Part shown: in pieces, positions 1 through 7,204 of the stretch
How positions within the stretch are numbered: the stretch's first letter is position 1
Layout of the letters: each line of letters starts with the position of its first letter
Assembly: GCA_007131465.1 (NCBI GenBank)
Contig: SLQN01000466.1
Span: forward strand, 1 to 8,894
From: Paracoccaceae bacterium
GTDB lineage: Bacteria > Pseudomonadota > Alphaproteobacteria > Rhodobacterales > Rhodobacteraceae
DNA: 8,894 nt
Direction of reading: 5' to 3'
The notes under the pieces: generated by a model
The model's database searches: none
Seen by the model: the letters and a program-made list of their open reading frames with translations, nothing else
What the model was told of the DNA's origin: nothing
Made by a program: the position numbers and the translations under genes

Positions 1-1279
1 CCAGCACCTGCACATCATAGCCCGGCATCGCCACAGCGGGTGAGCCGAGTTTCACCGGCAGCGGTTCGACCCCCATCGGATTGGCCGCGATGGCCCAGCC
101 TGTTTCGGTCTGCCACCAGTGATCGATGACCGGCACGCCAAGCTTCTGCTGCGCCCAGACAATCGTGTCCGGGTCTGCGCGCTCCCCGGCCAGATAGACG
201 GTTTTCAGGCTCGCCAGGTCATACTTGCCCACATAGTCGCCTTGCGGATCTTCCCGCTTTACGGCGCGGAAGGCGGTGGGGGCTGTGAAGAAGCTTTTCA
301 CCTTGTGATCCGAGATCACGCGCCAGAACGTTCCGGCATCGGGCGTGCCGACGGGTTTGCCCTCAAACACGATTGTGGTGTTGCCCGCGATCAGCGGCGC
401 ATAGCAGATATAGCTGTGCCCGACTACCCAGCCGACATCTGAAGCGGCCCAGAAGACATCGCCCGGATCGACATTATAGATGTTCTTCATCGACCATTGC
501 AGCGCGACCAGATGCCCGGCGGTCGCGCGGATCACGCCCTTTGGCTGACCGGTCGTGCCCGAGGTATAAAGCACATAGGCCGGATGGTTGCCTTCGACTG
601 GTACGCAGTCCGCCGGGGTGGCCGCCGCGACGAATTCCGCCCAATCGTGGTCACGCCCCGCCACCAGATCGGCCTGAAGCGCCTCGCGTTGCAGGATCAC
701 GCAGAAGTCAGGCTTGTGGCTGGCCTGTTCCAGCGCATTGTCCAGAAGCGGCTTGTAGGGCACGATCCGCCCCGGCTCGATCCCGCAGGACGCCGCGATC
801 ATGCATTTGGGCTGCGCATCATCGATCCGCACGGCCAGTTCATGCGCGGCGAATCCTCCAAATACCACGGAATGCACTGCCCCCAGTCGCGCGCAGGCCA
901 GCATCGCCATCAGCGCTTCGGGAACCATCGGCATGTAGATGATAACGCGGTCACCCTTGGTGACGCCCTGCGCGGCCAGTCCGCCTGCCAGTGCCGCCAC
1001 GCGGTCGCGCATCTCGGAATAGGTCAGACGTGTGACGGAGTCGGTGACCGGGCTGTCATGGATTACCGCAACCTGATCCCCGCGCCCGGCTTCGACATGG
1101 CGGTCCAGCGCGTTCCAGCAGGTATTGACCATGCCATCGCTAAACCATTCGTAAAGCGGCGCGTTTTCGTCGAACAGGGCCCTGGATGGCGGGGTGATCC
1201 AGTCGATTGCCTGCGCCTGTTCCATCCAGAACCCGTTCGGGTCGGCAATCGATTTCTGGTAAAGATCGGCGTAGCGCAT
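1..1279 (-). CDS. prpE: Propionyl-CoA synthetase (PrpE), 3' end beyond the left edge
   Basis: The product is an AMP-forming acyl-CoA ligase that would activate propionate to propionyl-CoA with ATP in the cytoplasm. The window holds 426 codons. The family is usually about 630 residues, so roughly the last 200 are missing, including the C-terminal lid with the lysine normally controlled by acylation. The start at 1279 gives the N-terminus MRYADLYQKSIADP, typical of PrpE, and is preceded by GGGAGGAA at 1285-1292. Seen in the sequence: a conserved stretch VHSVVFGGFAAHELAVRIDD near residues 135-154, SCGIEPGR near 164-171, the ATP-binding loop YTSGTTGQPKG at 238-248, and the core motif HWWQTETGW at 387-395. 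HWWQTETGW and SCGIEPGR favour PrpE over acetyl-CoA synthetase (Acs), which usually has VWWQTETG. Substrate is inferred from family likeness; acetate or other short acids may also be used. It is followed upstream by maeB on the same strand, separated by a 198-base leader rich in TTGCAA sites. Confidence 0.93.
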   Translation of the reverse strand, partial: MRYADLYQKSIADPNGFWMEQAQAIDWITPPSRALFDENAPLYEWFSDGMVNTCWNALDRHVEAGRGDQVAVIHDSPVTDSVTRLTYSEMRDRVAALAGGLAAQGVTKGDRVIIYMPMVPEALMAMLACARLGAVHSVVFGGFAAHELAVRIDDAQPKCMIAASCGIEPGRIVPYKPLLDNALEQASHKPDFCVILQREALQADLVAGRDHDWAEFVAAATPADCVPVEGNHPAYVLYTSGTTGQPKGVIRATAGHLVALQWSMKNIYNVDPGDVFWAASDVGWVVGHSYICYAPLIAGNTTIVFEGKPVGTPDAGTFWRVISDHKVKSFFTAPTAFRAVKREDPQGDYVGKYDLASLKTVYLAGERADPDTIVWAQQKLGVPVIDHWWQTETGWAIAANPMGVEPLPVKLGSPAVAMPGYDVQVL

Positions 1280-1284
1280 GCGTG

Positions 1285-1292
1285 TTCCTCCC
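1285..1292 (-). promoter_or_regulatory. Ribosome binding site of prpE
   Basis: The minus strand reads GGGAGGAA five bases before the ATG at 1279. This strong Shine-Dalgarno match fixes the PrpE start and agrees with the conserved N-terminus. Confidence 0.8.
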
Positions 1293-1324
1293 AAGATGCG
1301 TGGGCGAAGGCATAGACGACAGAG

Positions 1325-1467
1325 TTGCAAAGGCGCAATGCCTGTTATCGGCAACATGATCCATCAGCCGAAAAAACTTTGCAGAATATGCCATTTCAGA
1401 TTGCAATTATTTGCAAACCCCGTCTTTCAGCGCATCATTTGCAACAGATGTCGGAGTGATTTGCAAA
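1325..1467. promoter_or_regulatory. Cluster of TTGCAA sites in the prpE leader; candidate ScfR/PccR-type operator region
   Basis: The 198 bases between maeB and prpE are markedly more AT-rich than the flanking genes. The hexamer TTGCAA occurs at 1325-1330, 1401-1406, 1411-1416, 1439-1444 and 1461-1466, with a partial TTTGCA at 1378-1383. Two copies (1401-1406 and 1411-1416) are separated by exactly four bases. The last lies in a perfect 12-base palindrome, GATTTGCAAATC, at 1458-1469. From memory of the literature, ScfR regulators such as PccR of Rhodobacter and RamB of actinobacteria recognise TTTGCAAA-like sites and control short-chain acyl-CoA genes. Assigning this cluster to such a regulator is inference. 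No regulator gene lies in the window, and I could not place a convincing -35/-10 pair for prpE. Confidence 0.5.
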
Positions 1468-1477
1468 TCTTCGTTTT

Positions 1478-3754
1478 TCATCCATATTGCGCGACCGGCG
1501 TTCCGGCGAGGGCAGACATGTTCAGCAAGCCCCGCGCGGTGATCGAGGGGGTGACGATATGCGCGGTGTTGCCCATCCCCATCAGGATGGGTCCGACCTC
1601 CAGCGCGCCGCCACGGGTTTTCAGGATATTGCGCACGCCGCTGGCGGCATCGGTATTGGCGAAGACCAGCACATTGGCGGGTTCGGAAAACCGCGCTTCG
1701 GGCATCAGGCGCGCGCGCAACTCGGGTTCCAGCGCGGCGTCGACATGCATCTCGCCTTCATAGTCGAAATCCACACCCTGCGCGTCCAGCAGATCGAGCG
1801 CCGCGCGCATGTTCCGGCCCGACTGCGTGTCGAGATTGCCGAACTGGCTGTGCGAGCACAGGGCAATCTTCGGCGCCAGGCCAAAGCGACGGACATGGCG
1901 GGCAGCGCCGATGGCTGTTGCGGCAATCTGTTCGGGCGTGGGGTTTGGATTGACCTGCGTATCGGCGACAAACAGGTTGCCCTCCTGCTGGATCAGCAGC
2001 GACAGTGCGCCGATGGCGTGCCGGTCGGTATTGCCGAGGATTTGCGTGACATAGTTGAGATGCCACAGATATTGTCCGAATGTGCCGCAGATCAGGCTGT
2101 CGGCATCGCCACGATGCACCATGATCGCACCGATCGCGGTTGTGTTGGTGCGCAGGATTGCGCGGGCCAGATCGGGTGTCACGCCGCGCCGCTGCATCAG
2201 CGAATGATAGCTTTGCCAGTAATCGCGGTAGCGCGGGTCGTCCTGCGGGTTCACCAGTTCAAAATCGCGTCCGGGGCGGATTGATAGGCCCGCGCGGTCC
2301 AGCCGCATCTCGATCACTTCGGGCCGCCCGATCAGGATCGGGATCTCGGTCGTTTCTTCCAACATGGCAGAGGCCGTGCGCAGGACGCGCTCGTCCTCGC
2401 CTTCGGCAAACACGATCCTGCGCGACGCGACGCGTGCGGCCTCGAATACAGGCCGCATGATCATGGCGGACCGGAAGACCGAGGCATCTAGCTTCGCCTT
2501 GTAGGCGGCCAGATCGGCCAAGGGGCGCTTGGCCACACCCGATTCCATCGCCGCTTTTGCCACGGCACTGGCGACAATGCCCATCAGGCGCGGATCGAAG
2601 GGTTTCGGGATCAGGTATTCGGGGCCGAAGCTGAGTTGTTCACCCTTGTAGGCCGCCGCCGCCTCGGCGCTGGTGGTCGCGCGCGCCAGCGCCGCGATGC
2701 CTTCCACACAGCCGATCTGCATCGCGTCGTTGATTTCGGTCGCGCCGACATCCAGCGCGCCGCGAAAGATGAAAGGAAAGCACAACACATTATTGACCTG
2801 ATTGGGAAAATCCGATCGCCCCGTCGCGATCAGCGCGTTGGGGGCGACCGCGCGCACGGCATCGGGCAGGATTTCCGGCATCGGATTGGCCAGCGCGAAG
2901 ATGATCGGGCGCGGGGCCATGCGCGCCACCTGTGCGGGCGTCAGAACGCCCGGCCCGGACAGACCCAGAAACAGGTCCGCGCCATCAACCACATCGTCGA
3001 GCGCGCGTTTGTCTGTGGCTTGGGCAAAGGCGGCCTTTTGCGGGTTCATGTCCACCTCGCGGCCCGCATGGACAAGGCCATGAATGTCGCACAGCCAGAT
3101 ATTCTCGCGCTTCACGCCCAGTTTCATCAGCATGTTCAGGCACGCGATCCCGGCAGCCCCGCCGCCTGTGCTGACGATCTTGATATCCTCGAACCGCTTG
3201 CCCGCAACACGCAAGGCATTGGTCGCGGCAGCCCCAACCACGATGGCCGTGCCGTGCTGGTCATCATGGAAGACGGGAATGCCCATCCGTTCGCGGCAGA
3301 TCTTCTCGACGATGAAGCAGTCGGGGGCCTTGATATCCTCCAGGTTGATCGCGCCGAAAGTGGGTTCCAGCGCACACACGATCTCGGCCAGCCGCACCGG
3401 GTCGGATTCGTCCAACTCGATATCGAAACAGTCGATATTGGCGAATTTCTTGAACAGGACTGCCTTGCCTTCCATCACCGGTTTTGACGCCAGCGGCCCG
3501 ATATTGCCCAGTCCCAGAACCGCCGTGCCATTGGTGACGACAGCGACCAGATTGCCGCGCGCCGTATAGCGGGCGGCGTCTTCGGGGTTGGCTTTGATTT
3601 CCATGCAGGCTTCGGCCACGCCGGGGGAATAGGCGCGCGCAAGGTCAAGCCCGTTCGCCAGCGGCTTCGTGGGCCGCACCTCGAGTTTGCCGGGACGTGG
3701 GAATTCATGATAAAGTAGCGCTGGATGGCGGTTGTCGTCACTTGTCTCGGTCAT
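1478..3754 (-). CDS. maeB: Malic enzyme with C-terminal phosphotransacetylase-like domain (MaeB type), 758 aa
   Basis: This enzyme oxidatively decarboxylates malate to pyruvate and CO2, reducing NADP or NAD (cofactor cannot be decided here). Its length matches the usual MaeB of about 760 residues. The malic domain spans about 1-430: Tyr42 in AYSPGVAE, Lys97 in GKAVLF, metal ligands Glu139-Asp140 in INLEDIKAP and Asp164-Asp165 in FHDDQHGTA, the nucleotide-binding loop STGGGAAG at 195-202, and [11 protein letters not shown] at 312-322. The C-terminal domain (about 430-758) resembles phosphotransacetylase, with [10 protein letters not shown] near 449-458, [14 protein letters not shown] at 597-610 and [16 protein letters not shown] at 721-736. 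In known MaeB proteins this domain mediates acetyl-CoA feedback rather than catalysis. The start at 3754 is chosen because GGGGGGAG lies just upstream and MTETSD leads directly into the conserved malic N-terminus. An upstream ATG at 3889 would add 45 unconserved residues. It ends 198 bases before prpE on the same strand. Confidence 0.95.
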   Translation of the reverse strand: MTETSDDNRHPALLYHEFPRPGKLEVRPTKPLANGLDLARAYSPGVAEACMEIKANPEDAARYTARGNLVAVVTNGTAVLGLGNIGPLASKPVMEGKAVLFKKFANIDCFDIELDESDPVRLAEIVCALEPTFGAINLEDIKAPDCFIVEKICRERMGIPVFHDDQHGTAIVVGAAATNALRVAGKRFEDIKIVSTGGGAAGIACLNMLMKLGVKRENIWLCDIHGLVHAGREVDMNPQKAAFAQATDKRALDDVVDGADLFLGLSGPGVLTPAQVARMAPRPIIFALANPMPEILPDAVRAVAPNALIATGRSDFPNQVNNVLCFPFIFRGALDVGATEINDAMQIGCVEGIAALARATTSAEAAAAYKGEQLSFGPEYLIPKPFDPRLMGIVASAVAKAAMESGVAKRPLADLAAYKAKLDASVFRSAMIMRPVFEAARVASRRIVFAEGEDERVLRTASAMLEETTEIPILIGRPEVIEMRLDRAGLSIRPGRDFELVNPQDDPRYRDYWQSYHSLMQRRGVTPDLARAILRTNTTAIGAIMVHRGDADSLICGTFGQYLWHLNYVTQILGNTDRHAIGALSLLIQQEGNLFVADTQVNPNPTPEQIAATAIGAARHVRRFGLAPKIALCSHSQFGNLDTQSGRNMRAALDLLDAQGVDFDYEGEMHVDAALEPELRARLMPEARFSEPANVLVFANTDAASGVRNILKTRGGALEVGPILMGMGNTAHIVTPSITARGLLNMSALAGTPVAQYG

Positions 3755-3758
3755 TCTG

Positions 3759-3766
3759 CTCCCCCC
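3759..3766 (-). promoter_or_regulatory. Ribosome binding site of maeB
   Basis: The minus strand reads GGGGGGAG four bases before the ATG at 3754. It supports that start over the in-frame ATG at 3889. Confidence 0.7.
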
Positions 3767-3781
3767 GGAAAGATATGGTTG

Positions 3782-3810
3782 AATATTGAACAGATATCCA
3801 GTGGCAGCAA
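3782..3810 (-). promoter_or_regulatory. Possible sigma-70-type promoter of maeB
   Basis: On the minus strand TTGCTG (3805-3810) and AATATT (3782-3787) are separated by 17 bases. They match three and four of six consensus bases. Transcription would begin near 3775, giving a leader of about 20 bases ahead of the maeB ATG at 3754. The call is weak because both boxes are poor and no start site is known. Confidence 0.3.
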
Positions 3811-3863
3811 GGCCCGGTTTTCTGGCATGTCCGGCGCGGGCATCCGGGACCAGTGTCTTTGGC

Positions 3864-3874
3864 TTGCAAACCCC
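3864..3874. promoter_or_regulatory. TTGCAAACCCC word in the maeB/cdd divergent region
   Basis: The 11 bases TTGCAAACCCC are identical to 1411-1421 in the prpE leader. The word lies 110 bases upstream of the maeB ATG and 42 bases before the cdd ATG. It is a candidate site for the regulator suspected at prpE, and might act on maeB, cdd or both. One copy alone could be chance. Confidence 0.3.
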
Positions 3875-3883
3875 TTCCGCGCG

Positions 3884-3897
3884 GCGCAATGTTGCGC
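3884..3897. promoter_or_regulatory. Inverted repeat GCGCAA-TG-TTGCGC before cdd
   Basis: Two 6-base arms, GCGCAA (3884-3889) and TTGCGC (3892-3897), flank a two-base centre and end eight bases before the cdd Shine-Dalgarno. The tight spacing suits a dimeric repressor better than an RNA hairpin, since a two-base loop is too small without opening the inner pairs. Its position would let it control the whole cdd-deoB-add-upp operon. No regulator can be named. Confidence 0.35.
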
Positions 3898-3915
3898 AAA
3901 TTGCCGGAGGTCCGA

Positions 3916-4308
3916 ATGTCGCTTTACGATGCAGCCTGCAAGGTGCGTGAAATGGCCTATGCGCCCTATTCGGAATTCAAGGTGGGCGTTGCGCTGCGGA
4001 CCAGTTCGGGTGCCGTGTTCACGGGCTGCAATGTCGAGAACGTGGCCTATCCGGAAGGCACATGCGCCGAAGCAGGCGCGATTGCGGCCATGTGTGCGGC
4101 GGGCGAGCGCGAGATTGCCGAACTGGTCGTCGTCGCTGACAGCCCCCAGCCCGTGCCACCCTGTGGAGGCTGCCGCCAGAAGATCGCCGAATTCGCCGCG
4201 CCGGATGTGCGGGTGACCATGGCGTCGCTGAGCGGGGCGCGTCAGATCATCTCGGTGGCCGACCTGCTGCCCGGGGCCTTTGGCGTGGGCCATATGGAAA
4301 AATTCTGA
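3916..4308 (+). CDS. cdd: Cytidine deaminase, 130 aa
   Basis: This zinc enzyme hydrolytically deaminates cytidine and deoxycytidine to uridine and deoxyuridine. The 130-residue length fits the small tetrameric class (about 130-136). Zinc ligands are Cys50 in TCAEAG and Cys83 and Cys86 in PCGGCRQ, with catalytic Glu52. Substrate-binding residues appear as FKVGVAL (21-27) and GCNVENVAYPEG (37-48). Where many relatives have CAER, this protein has CAEA, so the arginine that usually sits beside the zinc cysteines is replaced by Ala53. I believe this is common in alphaproteobacterial Cdd. The ATG at 3916 has GGAGG five bases upstream (3906-3910) and begins MSLYDAACKVREMAYAPYS, the normal family N-terminus. 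The upstream ATG at 3853 would add 21 unconserved residues. It is the first gene of the operon. Its TGA shares one base with the deoB ATG. Confidence 0.95.
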   Translation: MSLYDAACKVREMAYAPYSEFKVGVALRTSSGAVFTGCNVENVAYPEGTCAEAGAIAAMCAAGEREIAELVVVADSPQPVPPCGGCRQKIAEFAAPDVRVTMASLSGARQIISVADLLPGAFGVGHMEKF

Positions 4309-5507
4309 TGCCACGCGCGTTTCTAGTCGTGCTGGATTCCGTTGGCTGTGGCGGTGCCCCGGATGCTGCCGATTTCGGTGATCTGGGCGCGAACACGCTG
4401 GGCCATATCGCGCAGGCCTGCGCTGGGGGCCTGTGTGATCAGGGGCGCAGCGGCCCGCTGCGCGTTCCGGTGCTGGACGGGCTGGGGCTGGGGGCGGCGA
4501 TCCGTCTGGCCTCTGGCGCGGAAACGCCGGGGCTTGAGGCTGTGCCGCACGGGCTTTGGGGGGCCGCGACCGAAGTGTCGCGCGGCAAGGACACGCCTTC
4601 AGGGCATTGGGAGCTTGCGGGTGTTCCGGTGCCGTGGGACTGGACGTATTTCCCCAAGACGCAGCCCGCCTTTCCCGACGATATCGTGGCGCGGGTCTGC
4701 CAGCTTGCCGGGGTCGAAGGGATTTTGGGCAACTGCCATGCGGCCGGTATCCCGATCATCGCGGAACTCGGGGCCGAGCATCTGCGCACCGGCTGGCCGA
4801 TCTGCTACACGTCCGCCGACAGCGTGTTTCAGATTGCCGCGCATGAGGACAGTTTCGGGCTGGACAGGCTGTATCGGCTTTGCGCGGATCTGGCCCCCCG
4901 GCTTCACAAGATGCGGGTTGGCCGCGTGATCGCGCGCCCTTTTCGCGGAGATGCACAGCGCGGCTTTTCCCGCACGCCGAACCGGCGCGATTATGCCATC
5001 GCGCCCCCTGCGCCAACGCTGTGCGACTGGGTGCAGGCCGCTGGCGGGCAGGTGCATGCCGTGGGCAAGATCGGCGATATTTTTTCGGGGCAGGGGATCG
5101 ATGCCGTCCACAAGGGCAAGGATGATCTTGCACTTTCCGAACATCTGCTGGCGCTTATCGACGGGGCGCCGCCCGGTTCCCTGACCTTTTGCAACCTTGT
5201 GGAGTTCGACTCGCTCTTTGGTCATCCGCGCGACGCGGCGGGCTATGCGCGCGCGCTGGAATGGTTTGACACAGTCGCAGGCCGCGCGGTTTCCGCCTTA
5301 CGGCCCGGTGACATGCTGGTCATCACTGCCGATCATGGCAATGACCCGACCGCGCCGGGGTCCGAGCATACCCGCGAACGTGTGCCAGTTCTGGTTGCGG
5401 GCAGGGGTGCGGGCGAAATCGGCCATTGCGGCTTTGTGGACGTTGCTGCCAGCATCGCCGCGCATCTGGGCATTGCCGCCGAAGGGAAAGGCCGGAGCTT
5501 CCTATGA
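4308..5507 (+). CDS. deoB: Phosphopentomutase, 399 aa
   Basis: DeoB interconverts ribose-1-phosphate (or deoxyribose-1-phosphate) with the 5-phosphate, bringing sugar released by nucleoside phosphorolysis into central metabolism. It belongs to the alkaline-phosphatase superfamily and has the usual length of about 400. Metal and active-site motifs are visible: Asp10 in VVLDSVGCGG, the phosphothreonine motif GKDTPSGHWE with Thr96, the cap-domain segments TSADSVFQIAAHE and ARPFRGD, then FDSLFGHPRD, ADHGNDPT at 341-348 with Asp342-His343, and His354 in SEHTRERVP. The ATG at 4308 overlaps the cdd stop as TGATG. The stretch before it (GGAAAAATTCTG) offers only a weak Shine-Dalgarno, so translation probably depends on coupling to cdd. 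Its stop overlaps the add start as ATGA. No truncation or frameshift is seen. Confidence 0.96.
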   Translation: MPRAFLVVLDSVGCGGAPDAADFGDLGANTLGHIAQACAGGLCDQGRSGPLRVPVLDGLGLGAAIRLASGAETPGLEAVPHGLWGAATEVSRGKDTPSGHWELAGVPVPWDWTYFPKTQPAFPDDIVARVCQLAGVEGILGNCHAAGIPIIAELGAEHLRTGWPICYTSADSVFQIAAHEDSFGLDRLYRLCADLAPRLHKMRVGRVIARPFRGDAQRGFSRTPNRRDYAIAPPAPTLCDWVQAAGGQVHAVGKIGDIFSGQGIDAVHKGKDDLALSEHLLALIDGAPPGSLTFCNLVEFDSLFGHPRDAAGYARALEWFDTVAGRAVSALRPGDMLVITADHGNDPTAPGSEHTRERVPVLVAGRGAGEIGHCGFVDVAASIAAHLGIAAEGKGRSFL

Positions 5508-6493
5508 CCGACACACCCCAAACGCCGAAGCTGGAGTTGCACCTTCATCTCGAAGGTGCTGCCCCGCCCGCCTTTATCCGCGACCTTGCGAAACGCAGGC
5601 ATATCGACATCTCGGGCATCTTCGACGCGGACGGGCATTACAGCTATCGCGATTTTCCCGATTTCCTGCGCGTCTACGAAGCCGCCTGTACGGTCCTGAC
5701 CAGCCCGCAGGATTTTTACGATCTGACGCTGGCGGTGCTGGAGCAATCCGCGCAATCCGGTGTCATCTATTCCGAGGCCTTCCTGTCACCCGATTTCTGC
5801 GGCGGTGGCGATGTGATCGCCTGGCGCGATTATCTGGCCGCAATCGAGGCCGCGAGCCGTGACGCCGAGGCGCGCATGGGCATCACGCTGCGCGGTTGCA
5901 TCACCTGCATCCGCCATTTCGGGCCCGAAAAAGCCCGCCAGATCGCGCGCTGCGCACAGGAAACTGCAGGGGCGTTCATCACCGGCTTCGGGATTGCGGG
6001 CGATGAAACCCGCTTCCACCCCAGCGATTTCACCTATGCCTTCGATGCCGCGCGCGAAGCCGGGCTTGGGCTGACAGCGCATGCGGGCGAATGGGGCGGG
6101 CCGGAATCGGTGCGCGCCGCGCTGGAGCATCTGCGAGTCGCACGCATCGGGCATGGAGTGCGCGCCATCGAGGATCCGGAGTTGGTCGCACAACTGGCCG
6201 AAACCGGGGTCGTTCTGGAAGTGTGTCCCGGCTCGAACATCGCGCTGGGCCTCTATCCCGACTGGGCATCGCACCCGATCGACAGGTTGCGTCGCGCGGG
6301 CGTCGCGGTGACCGTTTCCACCGATGACCCGCCCTTTTTCCGCACTGACATGCAGCGAGAGCATGACCGGCTGACACAGGCGTTCGACTGGGATGATGCT
6401 GTCTTTGCCGGAATTGCACAGACAGCGCTTGGCGCGGCCTTCTGCGACACCGCGACACGCGCAAGGATTGCCAAGAAACTGGAGGCCCCATGA
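5504..6493 (+). CDS. add: Adenosine deaminase family protein, 329 aa
   Basis: This amidohydrolase-superfamily protein probably converts adenosine or deoxyadenosine to inosine or deoxyinosine. Its metal ligands are His13 and His15 in LHLHLEG, His193 in [10 protein letters not shown], and Asp274 in STDDPPFF. Glu196 is the expected proton donor and His217 in RIGHGVR the catalytic base. GIAGDE at 163-168 is a further family motif. The CPGSN motif at 241-245 and the long [10 protein letters not shown] segment place it among bacterial Add-like proteins that grade into adenine deaminases, so adenine is a possible alternative substrate. Context with deoB and cdd favours a nucleoside. The ATG at 5504 overlaps the deoB TGA by four bases and has GGAG at 5494-5497, six bases upstream. 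An earlier ATG in the same frame at 5426 would lie deep inside deoB and adds unconserved residues. Its stop again overlaps the next start as ATGA. Confidence 0.9.
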   Translation: MTDTPQTPKLELHLHLEGAAPPAFIRDLAKRRHIDISGIFDADGHYSYRDFPDFLRVYEAACTVLTSPQDFYDLTLAVLEQSAQSGVIYSEAFLSPDFCGGGDVIAWRDYLAAIEAASRDAEARMGITLRGCITCIRHFGPEKARQIARCAQETAGAFITGFGIAGDETRFHPSDFTYAFDAAREAGLGLTAHAGEWGGPESVRAALEHLRVARIGHGVRAIEDPELVAQLAETGVVLEVCPGSNIALGLYPDWASHPIDRLRRAGVAVTVSTDDPPFFRTDMQREHDRLTQAFDWDDAVFAGIAQTALGAAFCDTATRARIAKKLEAP

Positions 6494-7125
6494 CCCATCC
6501 CAAACTGACCCTCGTCGATCATCCGCTGGTCCAGCACAAGCTGTCGCTGATGCGCGACGCGCGCACCTCCAGTCAGGATTTCCGCCGCCTGCTGCGCGAG
6601 ATCAGCCTTCTGCTGACCTATGAGGCCGCGCGCGCCCTGCCGCTGCGGCAAGCGCGCGTCACCACGCCCCTGACCGAGATGGACGCCCCGATGCTGGCCG
6701 GGGCCGACCCGGTGGTCGTGTCGATCCTGCGCGCTGGAAACGGGCTTCTGGATGGCGTGCTCGATGTGATCCCGACCGCCAAGGTCGGCTTCATCGGGCT
6801 GTATCGTGACGAGGAAACGCTCCAGCCCGTGCAATATTACAGCAAACTGCCGCCCGAACTGGCGGGCAGGCTGGTCATCGCCGTGGACCCGATGCTGGCC
6901 ACCGGGAATTCCTCGGCGGCTGCCGTCAGCTTGCTGAAGCAGGCAGGGGCAAACGATATCTGCCTGATTTGCCTCTTGGCCGCGCCCGAAGGTGTGGCAT
7001 GCATGGCGCGCGAACATCCCGATGTACGGATCGTCACGGCTTCGGTCGATTCCCATCTGAACGAAAAAGGATATATCGTGCCCGGACTAGGGGATGCGGG
7101 GGATCGCATTTTCGGCACTGTATGA
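6490..7125 (+). CDS. upp: Uracil phosphoribosyltransferase, 211 aa
   Basis: Upp joins uracil to PRPP to give UMP and pyrophosphate, salvaging base released from nucleosides. The length equals the family norm of about 208-212. The N-terminal hood ([15 protein letters not shown], 9-23) is clear, [12 protein letters not shown] (78-89) contributes to the active site, the PRPP-binding loop is [10 protein letters not shown] (132-141), and the uracil-binding C-terminal motif is [17 protein letters not shown] (194-210). The ATG at 6490 overlaps the add stop as ATGA and has GGAGG at 6481-6485, four bases upstream. It is the last gene of the overlapping operon. I see no clear intrinsic terminator after it, and the next gene on the same strand begins 79 bases on, so read-through into the SPOR gene is possible. 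Confidence 0.97.
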   Translation: MTHPKLTLVDHPLVQHKLSLMRDARTSSQDFRRLLREISLLLTYEAARALPLRQARVTTPLTEMDAPMLAGADPVVVSILRAGNGLLDGVLDVIPTAKVGFIGLYRDEETLQPVQYYSKLPPELAGRLVIAVDPMLATGNSSAAAVSLLKQAGANDICLICLLAAPEGVACMAREHPDVRIVTASVDSHLNEKGYIVPGLGDAGDRIFGTV

Positions 7126-7193
7126 TGTGGAGCCAGCCGCGAATCCTCTTTACTTTGATGCTGCGACAGGGCCATTGTGATGTGGCTGCTGAC

Positions 7194-7199
7194 GGGGGG
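7194..7199 (+). promoter_or_regulatory. Ribosome binding site of the SPOR gene
   Basis: GGGGGG lies five bases before the ATG at 7205. It abuts the alternative GTG at 7199, which could not use it, so the ATG is preferred. Confidence 0.55.
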
Positions 7200-7204
7200 T
7201 GAAG

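Noticed and set aside
1..1279. Acetyl-CoA synthetase (Acs) as the identity of the left-edge ligase
   Set aside because: The N-terminus, SCGIEPGR, and HWWQTETGW in place of VWWQTETG match PrpE better, although the C-terminal third is not available.
497..1315. A 272-codon plus-strand open frame opposite prpE
   Set aside because: The opposite strand encodes clear PrpE motifs throughout, and this translation has no family resemblance.
2636..3487. A 283-codon plus-strand open frame opposite maeB
   Set aside because: It is antisense to well-conserved malic-enzyme sequence and has no recognisable features of its own.
3755..3889. A 45-residue N-terminal extension of MaeB from the ATG at 3889
   Set aside because: The extra residues are not malic-enzyme-like, the strong GGGGGGAG lies before 3754, and the extension would cover the promoter region of maeB and cdd.
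6253..7056. A 267-codon minus-strand open frame opposite add and upp
   Set aside because: It runs across two verified genes in the opposite sense and shows no domain or plausible ribosome site.
7094..7112. Small hairpin ATGCG-GGGGAT-CGCAT followed by TTT, as a upp terminator
   Set aside because: The stem is only five pairs, the T-run is three bases, and it lies within codons for the conserved GDAGDRIFG motif.
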